Positions 16,348 through 23,913 of a stretch of DNA of 47,395 nucleotides are shown here, piece by piece; the first letter of the stretch is position 1; each line of letters begins with the position of its first letter. The position numbers and the translations under genes are program-made. Origin of the DNA: JBHGBM01 sp041946965. Its GTDB lineage: Bacteria > Acidobacteriota > Terriglobia > Bryobacterales > Bryobacteraceae. The stretch is from assembly GCA_041946965.1 (NCBI GenBank), contig JBHGBM010000082.1, forward strand, positions 1-47,395, read 5' to 3'. Under the pieces are notes generated by a model. It had not been told where the DNA came from, did not search any database, and worked only from the letters and a program-made list of their open reading frames with translations.

Positions 16348-17295
16348 TTACTTCCCGTAATAGTCCGGGTCGAACGTAACGGTGATCTTCTGGCGCATCG
16401 CTTCCACAGCCTTCTGCGCCACTTCGGGCCGGATGCGCCGCTCGATATCCGCCCGCAGTTCCTCGAACTTCGGCTCTTCCTTCTGGTCCACCCTGATGAG
16501 GTGATAGCCGAAGTTGGTCTTTACCGGTTCGCTCACCTGTCCCACCGGCAGCGCGAATGCCGCCTGCTCGAAGGAGGGCACCATGCTGCCGCGCCGGATG
16601 GCGCCCACATCGCCGCCGTGCTGCCCCGAGGCGAGATCGTCGGATTCGGTCTTGGCCAGCTCCGCGAAATCGCCCCCGTTCGCGATCTTCTTGCGCAGTT
16701 CGCTTGCCTTGGCCAGGGCTTCCTCCTCCGTGCGGTCCTTGTCGCCCGGCTGGATCGGCACCGGAGATCCTTTCACGCGCACCAGGATGTGCCGCACTTT
16801 GAGCCGCTCGTACTCCCCTTTGTGCTGGTCGAACCAGGCGCGCGAGGCTTTCTCATCCACCGGCGCCGAGGCGGACATCTGCTGGAACACGGCGCCCGCC
16901 AGAAGATTGTCGATCTGGAAGGCGGCCTGCGCCTTGTGCCTGGCTGTCTGGTCCAGTTTCTGCTTCCGCGCCTCGCCCGCCAGCATGCGGATCTTGACAA
17001 TCTCTTCTGCGAACTGCTTCCGGCGCTGGCCGCGCGCCGCCTCGCGGTACTGAGGCGGCAACGTATCGACGATGGCCGCGAGTTCGCCCGCCGTAATCTT
17101 CTCATCGCCGATCGACAGCACCACCTTATCCGGGGGCAGGGAACTCAGCTCCGGACCTCCGCCGCTCTGAGTGTCCACCTCCATCTTCACAACGGGTCCC
17201 TGGGTGGGGGGACCGCCGGGGTGAGCCGGCGGAGGAGCCTGCGCGAACAGGCATGCCGCCGGCGCCAGAAAGAACCAAGGAGACAAGAAGCGCAT
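16348..17295 (-). CDS. Secreted parvulin-type peptidyl-prolyl isomerase (SurA/PrsA-like foldase)
   Basis: A 315-residue protein with a Sec signal peptide (FFLAPAACLFAQA, residues 7-19) and a Pro/Gly-rich linker. An N-terminal SurA-type helical region follows (DKVVLSIGDEKITAGELAAIV, then RRKQFAEEIVKIRML). The parvulin domain (about 165-285) has VRHILVRV, the ...GGDVGAIRRGSMVPSFEQAAFAL segment and the terminal FGYHLIRVD. It would assist folding of envelope proteins such as the large receptors in this window. The gene lies 26 nt downstream of clpS on the same strand, so the two may be co-transcribed although their jobs differ. Confidence 0.9.
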   Translation of the reverse strand: MRFLSPWFFLAPAACLFAQAPPPAHPGGPPTQGPVVKMEVDTQSGGGPELSSLPPDKVVLSIGDEKITAGELAAIVDTLPPQYREAARGQRRKQFAEEIVKIRMLAGEARKQKLDQTARHKAQAAFQIDNLLAGAVFQQMSASAPVDEKASRAWFDQHKGEYERLKVRHILVRVKGSPVPIQPGDKDRTEEEALAKASELRKKIANGGDFAELAKTESDDLASGQHGGDVGAIRRGSMVPSFEQAAFALPVGQVSEPVKTNFGYHLIRVDQKEEPKFEELRADIERRIRPEVAQKAVEAMRQKITVTFDPDYYGK

Positions 17296-17321
17296 TGCTT
17301 TTCCATGATATCAGCCGGCTT

Positions 17322-17645
17322 CTATTGCCCCGCCGGCTCCAGCACCGCCGACATCGAGCCCTTCGACCGCGCCAGGCGCCAGTCCGGGCCGAAGGCGTGA
17401 ATCTGGTCGCGCGCGAACTCGGCCGCGCCCCGCTCGCACGTCATCACGATGGTGCGGCCCGCCGCGTCCACCTCCTCGGCATGCCGGTAAGCCTGTTCGA
17501 AAGTGAAGATGAAGAGCTTTTGCAGCATCTCGATCACGTAATCGTAAGTGTGATCGTTGTCGTCCAGCAGAACCACGTGGTACAGCGGCTCCAACTGCTC
17601 GCGCTGCGTTTCCGCGGTCTCCGGAGTGGGAAACGTCTGACCCAT
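17322..17645 (-). CDS. clpS: ATP-dependent Clp protease adaptor ClpS
   Basis: A 107-residue protein matching ClpS in length and order of motifs. A flexible N-terminus is followed by YHVVLLDDNDHTYDYVIEML, with the DDN acidic pocket for the substrate alpha-amino group. The helix with the conserved His follows (YRHAEEVDAAGRTIVMTCERGAAEFARDQI). ClpS delivers N-degron substrates to ClpA. ATG 17645 gives the typical length; an in-frame ATG at 17711 would add 22 residues. That upstream ATG overlaps the start of the divergent cyclase-like gene (CATG). Confidence 0.92.
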   Translation of the reverse strand: MGQTFPTPETAETQREQLEPLYHVVLLDDNDHTYDYVIEMLQKLFIFTFEQAYRHAEEVDAAGRTIVMTCERGAAEFARDQIHAFGPDWRLARSKGSMSAVLEPAGQ

Positions 17646-17709
17646 GCGGCTGCGAACATCTTCCAGTATGCCACCACACGCGCCGCCGCTCGGTGTATCC
17701 TGGTTCCCC

Positions 17710-18236
17710 ATGAGCCCCCGGGACCCGGCCGTCCGCTGGCTCCTCGCCGGCGATCCCGCCATTCGCTGGCAGGTCATGGCGGACCTGCTGGGCGAGACCG
17801 GCGCCGAGGCCGCGGCGGAGCGTGCGCGCGTGGTGCGCGCCGGATGGGGCGCGCGCCTGCTGATGGCTCAGGCCGCCGATGGCATGTGGGGCGGCGGGCT
17901 GTACACCCCGAAGTGGACCTCCACCACCTACACGCTGCTCCTGCTGCGCTGGCTGGGGCTGCCCGGCGCGAATCCCCGCGCCCGGACCGGCACGATTCTC
18001 CTGCTCGACGAAGGGATCTACCGCGACAACGGCATCAATTTCTGGCGCCGCTGGATCGAGTCCAGCGAGACGTGTGTCACCGGCATGGTCCTGGCGCTCG
18101 CCGCCTGCTTCGCGCCCGATGGCTGCAAGGCGTCCACCGGGGGCAGTATCACTTCGCCATGGAAACAGCCGGCTCTCCCAGCCGCTGGAACACGCTGCGC
18201 GCTTTGCGGGTGCTCGCGTGGTATGAACGCGCCTGA
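17710..18236 (+). pseudogene. Internally deleted prenyltransferase/squalene-cyclase-like gene
   Basis: The first part, from ATG 17710, encodes repeats of the alpha-alpha toroid type (DPAIRWQVMADLLG, AQAADGMWGGGLYTPKWTSTTYTLLLLRWLG, SSETCVTGMVLALAACF). Near 18125-18145 this frame loses sense (…GCKASTGGSITSPWKQ). The conserved family C-terminus appears in the next frame (GQYHFAMETAGSPSRWNTLRALRVLAWYERA, ending at 18236). Roughly a hundred or more residues usual between these parts are absent. This is a deletion plus frameshift, so the product is probably non-functional. Family assignment is from motif recall. There is no clear ribosome-binding site. Confidence 0.65.
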
Positions 18237-18270
18237 ACGGCGACGCTTGTTACAATAAACGCGTTTGGAA

Positions 18271-19569
18271 ATGGCAAACGTGATTATCTTGGGCGCGCAG
18301 TGGGGCGACGAAGGCAAGGGCAAGATCGTCGACCTGTTCTGCGAGCGCTTCGACATCGTGGTCCGCTATCAGGGCGGCCACAACGCCGGCCACACGGTTC
18401 TGATCGGCGACAAGAAATATGTTCTGAAACTCGTGCCCAGCGGCATCCTGCGCGGCAAGCGCGCGGTGATCGGCAACGGGCTGGTGATCGACCCCGCGGC
18501 GCTGCTCGCGGAAATCGACATGCTGCAATCGGCCGGGGTCGCCGTCCAGGGCAACCTGTTCATCAGCAACCGCGCGCACGTGCTGTTCCCGTGGCACCGC
18601 ATGATGGAAAGGGCCACCGAGCGGCGGCCCGGCACCATGATCGGCACCACTTCGCGCGGCATCGGACCGTGCTACGAGGATAAGACCGGACGCCGCGGCC
18701 TCCGCGTGGCCGAACTGCTCGATCCCGGTTTGTTCTCCGAGCGCTTCGACGCGGTCGCGGAAGAGAAGACCGTCATTGCCAAAGCCCTCGGCATTTACGA
18801 CGAGCACGACGTGAAAGGCGTGAAAGAGGAGTACCGGGCCTTTGCCGCCCGCATCGCCCCCATGGTGTGCGACACCACCTCGTTGCTCGCGGGCGCCATG
18901 CGCGAAGGCCGCCGGATCATGTTCGAGGGCGCCCAGGGCACCATGCTGGACATCGACCACGGCACTTACCCGTTCGTCACCTCCTCCAGCGCGAGCGCCG
19001 GCGGCGCCTGCACCGGCTCGGGCGTTCCTCCCACCTGTATCTCCGGCGTGATCGGCGTATCCAAGGCGTACATCACCCGCGTGGGCAGCGGCCCGTTTCC
19101 CACCGAGGCGCTGGACGAGCACGGCGACAACATCCGCAACCGCGGCGGCGAATTCGGCTCCGTCACCGGACGCCCGCGCCGGTGCGGCTGGTTCGACGTT
19201 CCCCTGCTGCGTTACACCGCCGCGATCAATGGCTTCGACAGCCTGGTGGTCACCAAGCTCGACGTGCTCGACCACCTCGAGTCCATTCCAGTGTGTGTGG
19301 GCTATCGCACGGCCGAAGGCGCGATTTCCGAAATGCCGCCCACGGCGCGCGGCCTGGAGCGCGTCCTGCCGGTTTACGAATGCCTCCCGGGTTGGAAGAC
19401 CGCCACACCCGGGGTCACCTCCTTCGGCGAGTTGCCCGCGCGCGCGCGGGACTACCTGGCGTTTCTGGAATCCCGCACGGGCATCGAGGTCGGCTGCGTT
19501 TCCGTAGGGCCGGAGCGGCGCCAGACGATGGTACGTTCCGGCTCGCGCCTGGAGAAACTGCTCACTTAG
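18271..19569 (+). CDS. purA: Adenylosuccinate synthetase
   Basis: A 432-residue enzyme that joins aspartate to IMP with GTP, the first committed step to AMP, in the cytoplasm. Signature motifs are complete: QWGDEGKGKIVD (P-loop, catalytic Asp), GGHNAGHT (catalytic His), GTTSRGIGPCYEDK, EGAQGTMLDIDHGTYPFVTSS and the C-terminal base-binding TKLDVLDH. ATG 18271 fits the family start; the in-frame TTG at 18265 is not needed. A TACAAT hexamer about 15 nt before the start may be a -10 box. The gene stands alone. Confidence 0.98.
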   Translation: MANVIILGAQWGDEGKGKIVDLFCERFDIVVRYQGGHNAGHTVLIGDKKYVLKLVPSGILRGKRAVIGNGLVIDPAALLAEIDMLQSAGVAVQGNLFISNRAHVLFPWHRMMERATERRPGTMIGTTSRGIGPCYEDKTGRRGLRVAELLDPGLFSERFDAVAEEKTVIAKALGIYDEHDVKGVKEEYRAFAARIAPMVCDTTSLLAGAMREGRRIMFEGAQGTMLDIDHGTYPFVTSSSASAGGACTGSGVPPTCISGVIGVSKAYITRVGSGPFPTEALDEHGDNIRNRGGEFGSVTGRPRRCGWFDVPLLRYTAAINGFDSLVVTKLDVLDHLESIPVCVGYRTAEGAISEMPPTARGLERVLPVYECLPGWKTATPGVTSFGELPARARDYLAFLESRTGIEVGCVSVGPERRQTMVRSGSRLEKLLT

Positions 19570-19596
19570 TTAGGTCTCCTGCGAAACGTCCGCGCG

Positions 19597-20142
19597 CTAT
19601 CGCCGGGACATCTCGTACAGATAGATCGAGTGCGTTGCCGAGCCGCCGGCCGAAACCTTGATCACCTGGGCCGGCCGCCACCCGCGGATCTCGAAGTCGT
19701 TGGAAACCACGCGTGCCCTGGGCTTGAGATACCGCTCCAGGTTGGGCCGCAGCCGGTCGTTCGAGCTGGTCAGCAGGTACAGCGTGACCACGTCCGCGCC
19801 GCTCAAATCCACATCCAGCAGGTTGCCCTGGATGATCTTCACCCGTTCCTCGAGCCCGAGCTTCCGCACTCGCGCCTGCGTGCTGCGGCACAAGTCCGGA
19901 GAAAGCTCCACGCCGACCGCCCGCGCCTGGTACTTCTGTGCCGCGGTGATCACGATGCGCCCGTCGCCGCTGCCGAGGTCGTACAAGACCTCGCCCGGCT
20001 TCAAGTGGGCCGCCTCGAGCATCCTTTCGACGATGATCTGCGGGGTGGGGATGTACGGCGCCAGGTTGTCACCGCGGGAGTGCTGGGAAAAAGAGAGAGG
20101 AGGATATAAGAGGCCGGCGAAGACGAGGGCAAACAGCCGCAT
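19597..20142 (-). CDS. Class-I SAM methyltransferase fold with N-terminal signal-like segment
   Basis: A 181-residue protein. Residues 1-20 are hydrophobic and end in a signal-peptidase-like site (VFAGLLYPPLSFSQ). The rest is a compact methyltransferase: PTPQIIVERMLEAA, motif I YDLGSGDGRIVI, the acidic ribose contact GVELSP, DVVTLYLL (motif IV region) and VVSNDFEIRGW. The order resembles FAM173/ATPSCKMT-type lysine methyltransferases; this is recalled, not searched. SAM is cytoplasmic, so a signal peptide would be odd. The segment may instead be a membrane anchor. It lies 4 nt after the next gene upstream on the same strand, so the two form an operon. Confidence 0.8.
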   Translation of the reverse strand: MRLFALVFAGLLYPPLSFSQHSRGDNLAPYIPTPQIIVERMLEAAHLKPGEVLYDLGSGDGRIVITAAQKYQARAVGVELSPDLCRSTQARVRKLGLEERVKIIQGNLLDVDLSGADVVTLYLLTSSNDRLRPNLERYLKPRARVVSNDFEIRGWRPAQVIKVSAGGSATHSIYLYEMSRR

Positions 20143-20146
20143 GGAC

Positions 20147-21376
20147 TCACTTTGAGGAGACGTTGGCGACCTGTCTCCCCAACTTCGATTTTACTATACG
20201 GCTCATGATCTCGTTCCAGGCGAAGAAAAGGTCGCGCGGCCGCGAAATCGTGTACTCCGAGCCCTTGAAAAATTTCACCGCGCTGCCGATGGCGTCGCGC
20301 CAGGGGTTCACCTGCGGGTTGAGGTTGTAATTCATGTAGAACACGGGGTACTGCGGATCACCCACTTCCTTGAGCGCCTCCGGCGAAACGCCCTCGTCGA
20401 GCATCGCCTTGGGTCCCGCGAAGATGACCGCGTCGGGCTGGTCCGGTTTCTTCAGTTCCTGCGTAATCAGCTCCGCGAGGAAGTTGGTATCGCCGTTCTT
20501 TTCACTCAGGCGCTTCACGTCCACGGTGCCCAGTTTCATGGTTTCAAGCGCCTGGCCCAGGGCGGGAAAGTCGATGCTGGAAGCGTTCTCCACGCGATAG
20601 ATCACCCTCTGCTCCTGGAGGTTGAACGCCACCACGGAGAACTTGCCGATGCGCGGCTCACGGCTGATGCTGCGCAGGATGGAAACCAGCGCGCTCGCGT
20701 CCAGAGGCTGGAGCGTCGCCGCATCGGCGTGCTGCGGAGCGAAATTCACCAGCACCTTCACGTTCAGCGGACCCTCGCGTCCGGTCCTCTCCACCGGCCC
20801 ATCCTCCTTGAAGATCTCGCGGTCGTTGGTCTGGATGGTGTTCGGCGCTATGGCCAGGGTCATCTGCTTGTCTTTCGCCGGCAACTCCGCGTCCACGTCC
20901 CAATACGAGGAACAGACGCGCTCGGAACGGTCGCGCACCAGCCAATCCACGTGGTACTTCCCCTCGCCCACGTCGAAAAGGCCCTGAAGGAAGGCGTCGC
21001 CCTTCGCGTTTTCGTCGATCGACGGAACCGCGATGCGCTGCGAGAAGTACACGGGCTCGTCCGGCCGGTTCGACGGGCTGACGCGGAACACCATGGTCAA
21101 AAGGTTCTCCGATCCGGCCAGTTCCTTCAACGGAACGCTGACTTCATAGCCGGAATGGAACCTCATATCGAAACCGAGGACCGGCTTGACTGGCACAACG
21201 GTGCAAGGGAGATCCTTGCGCGGCTCCTGCGATTCGAGAATGGCGGAATCGGTATTGAAGATGCGCACCGTGCCGGCCGGCCCGGAGCCCTGCATCATGA
21301 CTTGGGCGGGCAGTACGGAAGCCGCCGCGAATGCAACAAAAACGGGTTTGAGAAGAGGCAACTGAAACATCGACAT
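20147..21376 (-). CDS. Secreted protein of unknown function, VWA-like C-terminal half
   Basis: A 409-residue protein with a signal peptide (FVAFAAASVLPAQ). The first half is probably beta-rich (GYEVSVPLKELAGSENLLTMVFRV, GKYHVDWLVRDRSERVC). The second half (about 190-400) alternates strands and helices (PLNVKVLVNFAP, GKFSVVAFNLQEQRVIY, DAVIFAGPKAMLD, YPVFYMNYN), like a degenerate von Willebrand A fold without a clear MIDAS DxSxS. Such exported proteins are common in Acidobacteriota as I recall; the role is unknown. It is upstream of the methyltransferase in the same operon and divergent from the molybdoenzyme gene. Confidence 0.75.
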   Translation of the reverse strand: MSMFQLPLLKPVFVAFAAASVLPAQVMMQGSGPAGTVRIFNTDSAILESQEPRKDLPCTVVPVKPVLGFDMRFHSGYEVSVPLKELAGSENLLTMVFRVSPSNRPDEPVYFSQRIAVPSIDENAKGDAFLQGLFDVGEGKYHVDWLVRDRSERVCSSYWDVDAELPAKDKQMTLAIAPNTIQTNDREIFKEDGPVERTGREGPLNVKVLVNFAPQHADAATLQPLDASALVSILRSISREPRIGKFSVVAFNLQEQRVIYRVENASSIDFPALGQALETMKLGTVDVKRLSEKNGDTNFLAELITQELKKPDQPDAVIFAGPKAMLDEGVSPEALKEVGDPQYPVFYMNYNLNPQVNPWRDAIGSAVKFFKGSEYTISRPRDLFFAWNEIMSRIVKSKLGRQVANVSSK

Positions 21377-21493
21377 CGATTAAGCACCCGGCGTGCCAAT
21401 GTACTGCGACGGGCACCCGCGGAGAGCCATCGTAGGTATTATCCAGCTTTCCGGCGAAAGCGCAAGTACCTTCATAATACAATGGGGACGGGC

Positions 21494-22084
21494 ATGATCA
21501 CCAGTCCGGACACGCGCCGCTCCGGGCGGCTGCCGCCGGGGCAATCTCGTACCGCGAAATGGCCGGTGCTGGATGCCGGCGGGCCTCCCTCCATCGCGTT
21601 GGACCGCTGGCGTATTCGCCTTTTCGGCGAGGTCATGCGTCCCGCCGAATGGACGTGGGAGCAGTTTCAACAACTGCCGCGCGTGCAGGTTTACGCGGAT
21701 TTTCACTGTGTAACGCGCTGGTCGCGGCTGGGAAACCTGTGGGAAGGTGTGGCCACCCGCGAGCTGCTGGCCCGCGCCGGCGGCCCCGCGCCGGACGCCC
21801 GCTATGCCCTGATCCACGCCTACGACCGGGGCTGGACCACCAACCTGCCGCTCGAAGACCTTCTGGCCGAGGATGCCCTCGTGGCTCTCACCCATGACGG
21901 CGAACCGCTTTCGCTCGAGCACGGCGGCCCCGCCCGGCTCATCGTGCCCCGCTTGTACGCCTGGAAGAGCGCCAAGTGGATTGCCGGCATCGAACTTCTG
22001 AAGGAGGACCGCGCCGGCTTCTGGGAGCGTAACGGTTATCATATGCGGGGAGACCCCTGGAAAGAGGAGCGCTTCGGAATCTGA
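21494..22084 (+). CDS. Sulfite-oxidase-like molybdopterin-dependent oxidoreductase
   Basis: A 196-residue protein made of the molybdopterin-binding (Oxidored_molyb) domain alone, as in YuiH/YedY-like short enzymes. The conserved cysteine that ligates Mo is in FHCVTRWSRLGNLWEGV. Other family segments are RLFGEVMRPAEWTWEQF, AYDRGWTTNLPLEDLL, DGEPLSLEHGGPARLIVPRLYAWKSAKWI and the C-terminal WERNGYHMRGDPWKEER. There is no signal peptide, so it is probably cytoplasmic. The substrate is unknown. ATG 21494 has GGGGAC just upstream and is preferred to ATG 21482. Confidence 0.88.
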   Translation: MITSPDTRRSGRLPPGQSRTAKWPVLDAGGPPSIALDRWRIRLFGEVMRPAEWTWEQFQQLPRVQVYADFHCVTRWSRLGNLWEGVATRELLARAGGPAPDARYALIHAYDRGWTTNLPLEDLLAEDALVALTHDGEPLSLEHGGPARLIVPRLYAWKSAKWIAGIELLKEDRAGFWERNGYHMRGDPWKEERFGI

Positions 22085-22100
22085 GGAACCCGCCCCGGAT

Positions 22101-22634
22101 TCACCGTGCTTTTCGCACGCGCTTGCACGCCGTCTCCGCCCCGGTGGGGTCAAGCGCGGCGCTACCTTCCTCGATGTGCTGGATAACACCCGCTTCGTCG
22201 ATCACGAACGTCGCCCGGTTGGCCATGCCGCGCTCAGGTATGAGCACCCCGTAAGCTTTCGAGACATCCCGCGACCGAAAATCGCTCAAAAGCGGGAAAC
22301 CCAGGCCGAGCTTCTCGGCGAACGCCGACTGTGAGGGTGTATTGTCCGTGCTGATCCCAAAAACCTTTGCATCCTCGAATTTAGCGATACCAGCCTGGTA
22401 CGCCAGCATCTCCTTCGTTCAACCGCCGGTAAAGGCCGCGGGGAAAAACGCCAGCACCACCGGGTGCTTCCCGCGGAAGGCAGACAGTTTGACCGGCGCG
22501 CCGGAGGGCGTGGAGGGCAGCGTGAAATCCGGCGCCGTATCTCCCACCTTCAGAAACGTCTTGGGAGGCGGCGTCTGGGCCGCCAGCAGGGTGATTGAAG
22601 CCGCAAGAAATACCATGGGAGTGAATTGCATCAT
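22101..22634 (-). CDS. Secreted peroxiredoxin with in-frame UGA (selenocysteine) at the peroxidatic site
   Basis: Read through one TGA (22421-22419) this is a 177-residue AhpC/TSA-family peroxiredoxin. It has a signal peptide (MVFLAASITLLAAQ), then VGDTAPDFTLPSTPSG, FRGKHPVVLAFFPAAFTGG-U-TKEMLAYQ, VFGISTDNTPSQSAFAEKLG and the catalytic Arg region GMANRATFVID. The TGA falls exactly at the peroxidatic Cys of the FT(P/G)GCTKE motif, and the frame is intact on both sides. A SECIS-like hairpin begins 8 nt after the TGA. Selenocysteine would make a faster peroxidase. A cysteine near the C-terminus (ETACKRV) may resolve it. ATG 22634 is preferred; ATG 22640 also fits. The alternative is a point nonsense mutation (TGC to TGA). 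Confidence 0.85.
22386..22421 (-). promoter_or_regulatory. Bacterial SECIS-like hairpin after the UGA codon
   Basis: On the minus strand, UGA is followed by 8 nt, then GAUGCUGG (22410-22403), a 9-nt loop CGUACCAGG and CUGGUAUC (22393-22386). The arms pair over 8 positions with three G-U pairs. The loop begins 16 nt after the UGA and has G as second base. These values meet the usual rules for bacterial SECIS elements (loop 16-37 nt away, G in the first two loop bases). SelB would bind here to insert selenocysteine. Confidence 0.7.
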
Positions 22635-22702
22635 AACCATCCGCCTCTGTTGTAACGATGTTACCACCGCCGGGCTGCGGCACGAGTAAACTCTTGCGGG
22701 CC

Positions 22703-22732
22703 TGGACAAGCCACCTGCACCTGGTGTACACT
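22703..22732 (+). promoter_or_regulatory. Promoter of the attenuated DAHP synthase gene
   Basis: TGGACA (22703-22708) and TACACT (22727-22732) are 18 nt apart and match 5 and 4 of 6 sigma-70 consensus bases. Transcription would begin near 22739-22741, almost at the first base of the leader-peptide ATG. The leader RNA would therefore have little or no 5' untranslated region. Confidence 0.45.
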
Positions 22733-22741
22733 GAATCTTTA

Positions 22742-22801
22742 ATGCGATGCGTCTGCGCCAGCTCGTTTAGCGGCCGGCCCTGGTATTACCGGGGCCGGTA
22801 G
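22742..22801 (+). CDS. Leader peptide with Phe, Trp, Tyr, Tyr codons (attenuator)
   Basis: A 19-codon frame, MRCVCASSFSGRPWYYRGR, ends at TAG 22799-22801. Four of nineteen codons are aromatic, with Trp-Tyr-Tyr adjacent (22781-22789), placed ahead of the first gene of aromatic amino-acid synthesis. The Trp-Tyr-Tyr codons lie at the loop of a 10-bp GC-rich hairpin (22774-22798). The 5' arm of the antiterminator starts at the base after the stop codon. This is the classic plan of ribosome-mediated attenuation. There is no clear ribosome-binding site, and the predicted transcript start is 1-3 nt away, so translation may be leaderless. Confidence 0.8.
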   Translation: MRCVCASSFSGRPWYYRGR

Positions 22802-22858
22802 AGCGGAGTTGGTGTAGCGCGGGCCTACAATTTCCTGTACTCAGCTACCCACTCCGCT
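22802..22858 (+). promoter_or_regulatory. Antiterminator stem of the aromatic attenuator
   Basis: AGCGGAGTTGGTGTAGC (22802-22818) pairs with GCTACCCACTCCGCT (22844-22858), with small bulges. The 3' arm contains the whole ascending arm and the loop of the terminator, so the two structures exclude each other. A ribosome waiting at the leader stop codon would cover the 5' arm and favour termination. A ribosome stalled at Trp/Tyr codons would leave it free. Confidence 0.75.
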
Positions 22859-22872
22859 GGAGTGGGTTTTTT
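22848..22872 (+). terminator. Intrinsic terminator of the aromatic attenuator
   Basis: CCCACTCC-GCT-GGAGTGGG is a perfect 8-bp hairpin followed by six T residues. It lies between the leader peptide and the DAHP synthase start codon, 16 nt before the latter, so it must be conditional. Readthrough exposes the AGGAG ribosome-binding site (22878-22882). Confidence 0.88.
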
Positions 22873-22888
22873 AGTTTAGGAGCCAGCG

Positions 22889-23899
22889 ATGATCGTTTCG
22901 ATGCGATTGCATGCCACCCGGGAAGAGATCGACAACGTCTGCGAGCGGATTCGCGATTTCGGGTATAAGGTCCACTCCATCGAAGGCGAGGAGCGCGTCG
23001 TTATCGGCGTGGTCGGCATAGGCGATGTGACCGCATGTCTGGAATCGCTCGAGGCCATGCCCGGAGTGGAGCGCGCGGTGCGTATTTCCGCACCGTACAA
23101 GTTCGTCAGCCGCGAGTTCAAGCCGGAGCGCAGTGCGATACGGGTGAACGGGGTCACGGTGGGCGGTGGCGGCTTTGTGGTCATGGCCGGCCCGTGCTCG
23201 GTGGAATCGGAGAAGCAGATCATGGAGACGGCCGAGGCGGTTGCGGCCGCCGGAGCCAGGATGCTGCGCGGCGGGGCGTTCAAGCCGCGCACTTCGCCTT
23301 ACGACTTCCAGGGGCTGGAACTGGAAGGCCTGAAGCTGCTGGCCAGGGCCCGCGAGCGCACGGGGCTGGATATCGTCACGGAAGTGATGAGCGACCGCGA
23401 CGTGGACCTGGTGGCCGAATACGCCAACATCATCCAGGTCGGCGCGCGCAATATGCAGAATTTCGCGCTGCTCAAATCGCTCGGCGCGTGCAATCGCGCG
23501 GTGCTGCTGAAACGCGGCATGAGTTCCACAATCAAGGAGCTGCTCATGTCCGCCGAATACATCGTGGCGCACGGTAACCCCAACGTGATCCTGTGCGAGC
23601 GCGGCATCCGCACCTTCGAGACCGCCACGCGCAACACCTGCGACATCTCCGCCATCCCGCTGCTCAACGAGCTGACGCACCTGCCGGTGATCCTCGACCC
23701 GAGCCACGCCACGGGGAAACGCAGCCTGGTGCCGCCGCTGGCCCGCGCGGCGGTGGCCATCGGGGCCGATGGCCTGATGGTCGAGGTGCACCCCTGTCCG
23801 GAGAAAGCGGTCAGCGACGGAGCACAGTCGCTGACTCTGGCGGGTTTCCGCGACATGATGCGGGACCTGGCTCCGCTGCTGGCTCTCAGGGGGGCGTGA
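22889..23899 (+). CDS. aroF: 3-deoxy-7-phosphoheptulonate (DAHP) synthase with N-terminal regulatory domain
   Basis: A 336-residue enzyme joining phosphoenolpyruvate and erythrose-4-phosphate, entry step of the shikimate pathway. Residues 1-70 form a ferredoxin-like regulatory domain (MIVSMRLHATREEIDNVCERIRDFG), typical of type I-beta enzymes. The barrel has VMAGPCSVESEKQI (metal-ligand Cys), LRGGAFKPRTSPYDFQG, GARNMQNF, LLKRGMSST, ILDPSHATGKR and VEVHPCPEKAVSDG. Start ATG 22889 has AGGAG 6 nt upstream. Expression is probably set by the leader-peptide attenuator just upstream, in response to charged Phe/Trp/Tyr tRNA. The symbol is generic for the family. Confidence 0.95.
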   Translation: MIVSMRLHATREEIDNVCERIRDFGYKVHSIEGEERVVIGVVGIGDVTACLESLEAMPGVERAVRISAPYKFVSREFKPERSAIRVNGVTVGGGGFVVMAGPCSVESEKQIMETAEAVAAAGARMLRGGAFKPRTSPYDFQGLELEGLKLLARARERTGLDIVTEVMSDRDVDLVAEYANIIQVGARNMQNFALLKSLGACNRAVLLKRGMSSTIKELLMSAEYIVAHGNPNVILCERGIRTFETATRNTCDISAIPLLNELTHLPVILDPSHATGKRSLVPPLARAAVAIGADGLMVEVHPCPEKAVSDGAQSLTLAGFRDMMRDLAPLLALRGA

Positions 23900-23913
23900 A
23901 ACGGCGCCGCGCG

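Noticed and set aside
22101..22709. Peroxiredoxin read as two broken genes
   Set aside because: Both halves are in the same frame and are split by one TGA exactly at the catalytic Cys, with a SECIS-like hairpin; selenocysteine explains it better.
22742..22888. T-box or tRNA gene in the region before aroF
   Set aside because: No T-box AGGGUGG-type sequence and no cloverleaf with a TTCGA arm; the paired arms fit an attenuator.
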